Positions 17,777 through 20,860 of a stretch of DNA of 20,860 nt are shown here, piece by piece. Numbering within the stretch: position 1 is the stretch's first letter; each line of letters begins with the position of its first letter. The translations under genes were made by a program, and so were the position numbers. Source of the DNA: an uncultured Novosphingobium sp. (GTDB lineage: Bacteria > Pseudomonadota > Alphaproteobacteria > Sphingomonadales > Sphingomonadaceae). The notes below the pieces were generated by a model. It was given only the letters and a program-made list of their open reading frames with translations. It searched no databases and was not told the origin of the DNA. Where the stretch lies: contig CALMBN010000266.1 of the NCBI GenBank assembly GCA_937860195.1, forward strand, positions 1 to 20,860. Reading direction: 5' to 3'.

Positions 17777-19210
17777 TCAAGCCATATGGATCGCCTTGGT
17801 CACCAGATAGCTGTCCATCCCCTCGACTCCGCCTTCGCTGCCGAAGCCTGAATCCTTGACCCCGCCAAACGGCGCATCGACTGCGCTGACTGCGAAGGTG
17901 TTGATCCCGACCATCCCGCTTTCGATCCCATCTCCCAGCAGGTTGGCGGTGCGCAGGCTTTCGGTGAAAGCGAAAGCGGCGAGGCCATAGGGCAGGCGGT
18001 TGGCCTTGCCGAGCGCATCTTCCAGATCGCTGAACGGCGCAGCGACCGCGACCGGTCCGAACGGTTCGTTGTTCATGATATCAGCGCTGTCCGGCACATC
18101 GGCCAGCAAAGTCGGCTGGAAAAAGAATCCGGCGTTGCCACGCTTGCCCCCAGCCATCACCTTGGCGCCTTTGGCCGCAGCGTCCTCAACCAGAGCCTCG
18201 ATCGCACCGGGGCGGCGGATATTGGCGAGCGGGCCCATCTTGCTTTCGGGATCGAGCCCGGCCCCTGAAATGACACCCCGCGTGCGCGCAGCAAAGCCAT
18301 CGACAAACCGTTGATAGATTGATTCCTGCACGAAGAATCGCGTCGGGCTGACGCAGACCTGTCCCGCATTGCGGAACTTCTGCGGGACCACCAGATCGAG
18401 CGTCTTGTCGAGATTGCAGTCCTCAAACACCAGCACCGGGGCGTGACCGCCCAGTTCCATCGTCACGCGCTTGAGGCTGTCAGCGGCCAGCCGCATCAGG
18501 TGCTTGCCGACCGGAATCGAGCCAGTGAAGCTGACCTTGCGGATCACCGGGCTGGCGATCAGGTGGCGGCTGACCGTATCTGGCACGCCGTGAACCAGTT
18601 GGGCCACGCCAGACGGAAGCCCGGCATCGGCCAGGCAGCGCATCAGCGCCCCTGTGCAGCCGGGGGTTTCCTCGGGCGGCTTGGCAATCACCGAGCAGCC
18701 GACTGCCAGCGCCGGGGCGATTTTCTTGGCCATCAGATAGACCGGGAAATTCCACGGGCTGAACGCCGCGACGGGACCGGCTGGCTGCTTGATCACCATG
18801 CTGCGTTGGCCACTTGGGCGGACCAGCACCCGTCCATAGGTCCGGCTGGCTTCCTCTGCGCACCAATCAAAGATTTGCGCGCTGGACAACACTTCGGCGC
18901 GCGCTTCGGACAATAGCTTGCCTTGTTCCAGCGTCAGCAGCGTGGCGATCGCCTCTGCCCGCTCACGGATCAAGGCGGCGGCTTTTTTGAGCACGGCGGC
19001 ACGTTGCTCTACCGGGGTTGCCCGCCACAGCTTGAAACCCTTGTCAGCCGCATCGAGTGCTGCATCGAGATCGGCCGCGCTCGCCATCGGCACCTCGGCA
19101 ATGGTCTCGCCAGTAGCCGGATTGACCACCGGAAACAGATCTCGGCCCTCGCCGATTTTCCAGCCACCATTGATGAACAGCGCCAAATCGGCCTCGTAAG
19201 CAGTCGTCAT
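17777..19210 (-). CDS. NAD(P)-dependent succinate-semialdehyde dehydrogenase family aldehyde dehydrogenase
   Basis: The 477-residue protein has the aldehyde dehydrogenase fold with catalytic C286 (NAGQVCVSPTRF), general base E252 (MELGGHAP), oxyanion N154 (SPWNFP), and cofactor loop FTGSIPVG (228-235). The string AGQVCVSPTRF and overall length resemble the GabD/succinate-semialdehyde dehydrogenase group, which oxidises succinate semialdehyde to succinate in GABA breakdown. Closely related enzymes use other aldehydes, so specificity is inferred. ATG 19210-19208 has GAGG eight bases upstream, and that site is inside a hairpin (19219-19234). The gene follows the merR gene by 30 bases and might be read through from it. 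No gabT lies in the window. Confidence 0.88.
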   Translation of the reverse strand: MTTAYEADLALFINGGWKIGEGRDLFPVVNPATGETIAEVPMASAADLDAALDAADKGFKLWRATPVEQRAAVLKKAAALIRERAEAIATLLTLEQGKLLSEARAEVLSSAQIFDWCAEEASRTYGRVLVRPSGQRSMVIKQPAGPVAAFSPWNFPVYLMAKKIAPALAVGCSVIAKPPEETPGCTGALMRCLADAGLPSGVAQLVHGVPDTVSRHLIASPVIRKVSFTGSIPVGKHLMRLAADSLKRVTMELGGHAPVLVFEDCNLDKTLDLVVPQKFRNAGQVCVSPTRFFVQESIYQRFVDGFAARTRGVISGAGLDPESKMGPLANIRRPGAIEALVEDAAAKGAKVMAGGKRGNAGFFFQPTLLADVPDSADIMNNEPFGPVAVAAPFSDLEDALGKANRLPYGLAAFAFTESLRTANLLGDGIESGMVGINTFAVSAVDAPFGGVKDSGFGSEGGVEGMDSYLVTKAIHMA

Positions 19211-19218
19211 CGGAAATT

Positions 19219-19234
19219 CCTCACATCTGTGAGG
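19219..19234 (-). promoter_or_regulatory. Hairpin covering the ribosome binding site of the dehydrogenase gene
   Basis: In the minus-strand transcript CCTCAC and GTGAGG pair around a four-base loop (AGAT). The 3' arm contains GAGG, the likely ribosome binding site eight bases before ATG 19210. As DNA it is also a 7+2+7 inverted repeat (CCTCACA/TGTGAGG), so it might instead be an operator. Confidence 0.45.
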
Positions 19235-19240
19235 CAGGCT

Positions 19241-19645
19241 TTAAGCCTCGTGCAGCGCGTTGACCAGAGTGGCACGCAGCGAGATCAGCCGGGCCCGCAT
19301 GGCGAAGTTGACGCTCATCGCGGAGAGCGGAGGACTTGCTGCAACTTGCTGTGCGTCGGTCGCCGCAGAAACCCGTTCGGGCTCTTGCAGCGCCTTCATG
19401 GCACCTTTCAGGGTGTAGCCTTCGTGGTGGACCAGCCGGTCAATCCGCTCAACCAGGGTAATGTCTTCGGGCCTGTAATAACGCCGTCCGCCGCTGCGCT
19501 TCAGCGGCCTGAGCATCGCGAACTGCTCTTCCCAATAGCGCAAAACATGTTGCCGGATGCCCAGCGCCTTGGCCACTTCACCAATCGTCCGCAAGGCTCC
19601 TGCGTCCTTGCCGTCGGTGAACTGGATAGGCGCGAGCTCCGTCAT
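19241..19645 (-). CDS. MerR family transcriptional regulator (ihfA-linked type)
   Basis: The 134-residue protein carries a MerR winged helix (about residues 17-85): [25 protein letters not shown], read as two overlapping motifs, then [12 protein letters not shown] and a dimer-helix start ([11 protein letters not shown]). The variant R-Q-H-V-L-R-Y-W-E, with W in place of the common Y-E-R, is that of the regulator regularly found just behind ihfA in alphaproteobacteria; its targets are not known to me. No cysteine effector site is present. The start ATG 19645-19643 overlaps the ihfA stop by four bases (ATGA), so translation is probably coupled. The last third (Ala/Ser-rich, then a helix) has no clear domain. 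A small palindrome (AGGCTT-AAGCCT with one central base, 19236-19248) covers the stop codon. Confidence 0.9.
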   Translation of the reverse strand: MTELAPIQFTDGKDAGALRTIGEVAKALGIRQHVLRYWEEQFAMLRPLKRSGGRRYYRPEDITLVERIDRLVHHEGYTLKGAMKALQEPERVSAATDAQQVAASPPLSAMSVNFAMRARLISLRATLVNALHEA

Positions 19646-19929
19646 CCTTTGGCGATCCGCTCTTTGAGCATCTGGCTGGCGCGGAACGTCAGCACCCGGC
19701 GCGGAGTAATCGGCACTTCGACCCCCGTCTTGGGATTGCGCCCGATCCGTTGGGCCTTGTCGCGCAGCAGGAACGTGCCAAAACCGGAAATCTTGACGTT
19801 CTCACCCTGCTCAAGCGCACCGGACATATGATCGAGAATCGATTCGACCATAGCCAGCGATTCCGAGCGGGACAGACCAAGCTTGCGGTTCAGGGCTTCA
19901 GCCAGATCGGCACGAGTGAGAGTAGTCAT
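19642..19929 (-). CDS. ihfA: Integration host factor subunit alpha
   Basis: This 95-residue DNA-bending protein has the complete HU/IHF fold: two N-terminal helices ([20 protein letters not shown]), the turn ISGFGTF (47-53), and the DNA-intercalating beta arm with P66 in GRNPKTG. Pairing with IHF beta is expected. Early residues [10 protein letters not shown] and the arm sequence favour IHF alpha over HU. ATG 19929-19927 is preceded by AGGAAAGGTGG with a small palindrome GGCGT-T-ACGCC (19931-19941) between it and the start; the palindrome could influence initiation. Its neighbours, fabH upstream and merR downstream, form the order usual in alphaproteobacteria. A promoter candidate lies in the 114-base gap behind fabH. 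Confidence 0.95.
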   Translation of the reverse strand: MTTLTRADLAEALNRKLGLSRSESLAMVESILDHMSGALEQGENVKISGFGTFLLRDKAQRIGRNPKTGVEVPITPRRVLTFRASQMLKERIAKG

Positions 19930-19977
19930 GGGCGTTACGCCACCTTTCCTCAGCAGAGTCGCGACCTCTCGATTCGG

Positions 19978-20006
19978 AAGATGGCAAATCCGTCGCTGAA
20001 TTGCAA
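19978..20006 (-). promoter_or_regulatory. Possible sigma-70-type promoter of ihfA-merR
   Basis: Read on the minus strand, TTGCAA (20006-20001) and CATCTT (19983-19978) are separated by 17 bases, 48 bases before the ihfA start. Both boxes are imperfect. It would let ihfA be made independently of fabH. Weak call from pattern and position. Confidence 0.35.
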
Positions 20007-20043
20007 CGCAATCCCATAAACTCGGCAGGTTATCCGCCGTTCT

Positions 20044-20859
20044 TCAAATGCGGATCAGGCTGGCGCCCCAGGTAAAGCCGCCGCCCATCGCCTCCAGCAC
20101 CACCAGATCGCCCGATTTGATCCGGCCATCGCGCACAGCTGTATCGAGCGCGAGCGGGACCGAAGCGGCCGAAGTATTGGCGTGGCGATCAACTGTGACC
20201 ACCACTTTTTCCGGCGGCAGGCCAAGCTTCCGTGCGGTCGCATCGAGAATCCGCTGGTTGGCCTGATGCGGCACGACCCAATCGATATCGTTGGCGGTAA
20301 GCCCCTGATCGTCCAGAACATTGCCGAGCACCTCGGCCAGATTCACCACGGCGTGACGGAACACCTCACGGCCCTTCATCCGGACATGGCCGACGGTCTG
20401 GGTGGTCGATGGCCCGCCATCGACGTAGAGCAACTGGTTATGGGCACCGTCGGCATGAAGGTGCGTTGCCAGCACGCCGGGGCCGTCGTCGGTTACCTCG
20501 CGGGCTTCCAGTATGACTGCTCCGGCACCGTCGCCGAACAACACGCAAGTGGTGCGATCTTCCCAATCCAGTATCCGGCTGAAAGTCTCCGCACCGATCA
20601 CCAGTGCGGTCTTGGCCATCCCGTTCTTGAGCATCGAATCGGCCACACCGATCCCGTACAGAAAGCCCGAGCAAACCGCCGCGACATCGAATGCAATCCC
20701 GCCGTTGGCACCGATTGCGTCCTGAACAATTGTCGCCGTGGCTGGAAAAGTCTGGTCCGGAGTCGCCGTGGCAAGGACGATCAGGCCGATCTGGCTACCG
20801 TCCAGCCCCGCTGCTGCAAGCGCCGCGCGGGCCGCTGCGATCGCAAGCGTTGCAGTGGT
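20044..20859 (-). CDS. fabH: 3-oxoacyl-ACP synthase III (FabH), N-terminal part outside window
   Basis: The frame is open to the right edge and gives 271 residues; about 50 N-terminal residues are missing compared with the usual 320 or so. The GTG at 20646 is internal, since homologous sequence continues upstream of it. The catalytic triad is present: Cys in DVAAVCSGF (codon 20673-20671), His in [11 protein letters not shown] and Asn in [11 protein letters not shown]. FabH condenses acetyl-CoA or another acyl-CoA with malonyl-ACP to start fatty acid synthesis. It also shows [11 protein letters not shown] and the C-terminal [14 protein letters not shown]. In alphaproteobacteria plsX usually precedes fabH and ihfA follows, which fits this order; plsX would lie beyond the edge. 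Confidence 0.95.
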   Translation of the reverse strand, partial: TTATLAIAAARAALAAAGLDGSQIGLIVLATATPDQTFPATATIVQDAIGANGGIAFDVAAVCSGFLYGIGVADSMLKNGMAKTALVIGAETFSRILDWEDRTTCVLFGDGAGAVILEAREVTDDGPGVLATHLHADGAHNQLLYVDGGPSTTQTVGHVRMKGREVFRHAVVNLAEVLGNVLDDQGLTANDIDWVVPHQANQRILDATARKLGLPPEKVVVTVDRHANTSAASVPLALDTAVRDGRIKSGDLVVLEAMGGGFTWGASLIRI

Positions 20860-20860
20860 C

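Noticed and set aside
18923..19831. Plus-strand open frame of 302 codons opposite the dehydrogenase, merR and ihfA genes
   Set aside because: It crosses three well-supported minus-strand genes and has no recognisable domain.

Overview
The window reads as a piece of an alphaproteobacterial chromosome, most likely Sphingomonadales (perhaps Erythrobacteraceae). The basis is high GC content in most genes, the order fabH - ihfA - merR, a class I lysyl-tRNA synthetase, an RcnB-like secreted protein and an alphaproteobacterial-type iron-sulfur helicase. The genus is inferred from gene content only; no search was run.

Left edge (1-1640): the tail of an ABC-F protein of EttA type, then an accessory patch on the minus strand. 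It holds an uncharacterised 198-residue protein, a short remnant of a DUF4415/BrnA-type antitoxin, and a solitary Uma2-family (DUF820) nuclease-like protein.

Centre left (1640-6730): a secreted Gln/Asn/Trp-rich RcnB-family protein ending at a strong terminator, then a tight plus-strand run of 2OG-Fe(II) prolyl hydroxylase, Tat-exported DUF885 metalloprotein and secreted GH13 alpha-amylase.

Centre (6740-13276): a minus-strand run of adenine/adenosine deaminase, purine phosphoribosyltransferase and class I LysRS. The first two form a plausible adenine-to-IMP salvage pair. Diverging from it are a DinG/XPD-like Fe-S helicase and a SixA-type phosphatase, whose reading frames overlap by 4 bases.

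Accessory stretch (13277-17776): base composition drops, most clearly in a MltR-like gene with an R-x4-H (HEPN-like) motif. A small Cys-rich lipoprotein, a TonB-dependent receptor and a DUF805 membrane protein follow. Each of four successive intergenic gaps here carries one copy of a short GTCCGCTT(T/C)CCCCAACA element in the same orientation. A degenerate inverted match lies in the fifth gap. This is the least ordinary structure I found.

Right edge (17777-20860): minus-strand housekeeping genes: succinate-semialdehyde dehydrogenase family enzyme, MerR regulator, IHF alpha and FabH (cut by the window edge). The ihfA-merR junction is an ATGA overlap, and a hairpin covers the dehydrogenase ribosome binding site.

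No gap between genes exceeds 300 bases. I found no tRNA, rRNA, CRISPR array or transposase.
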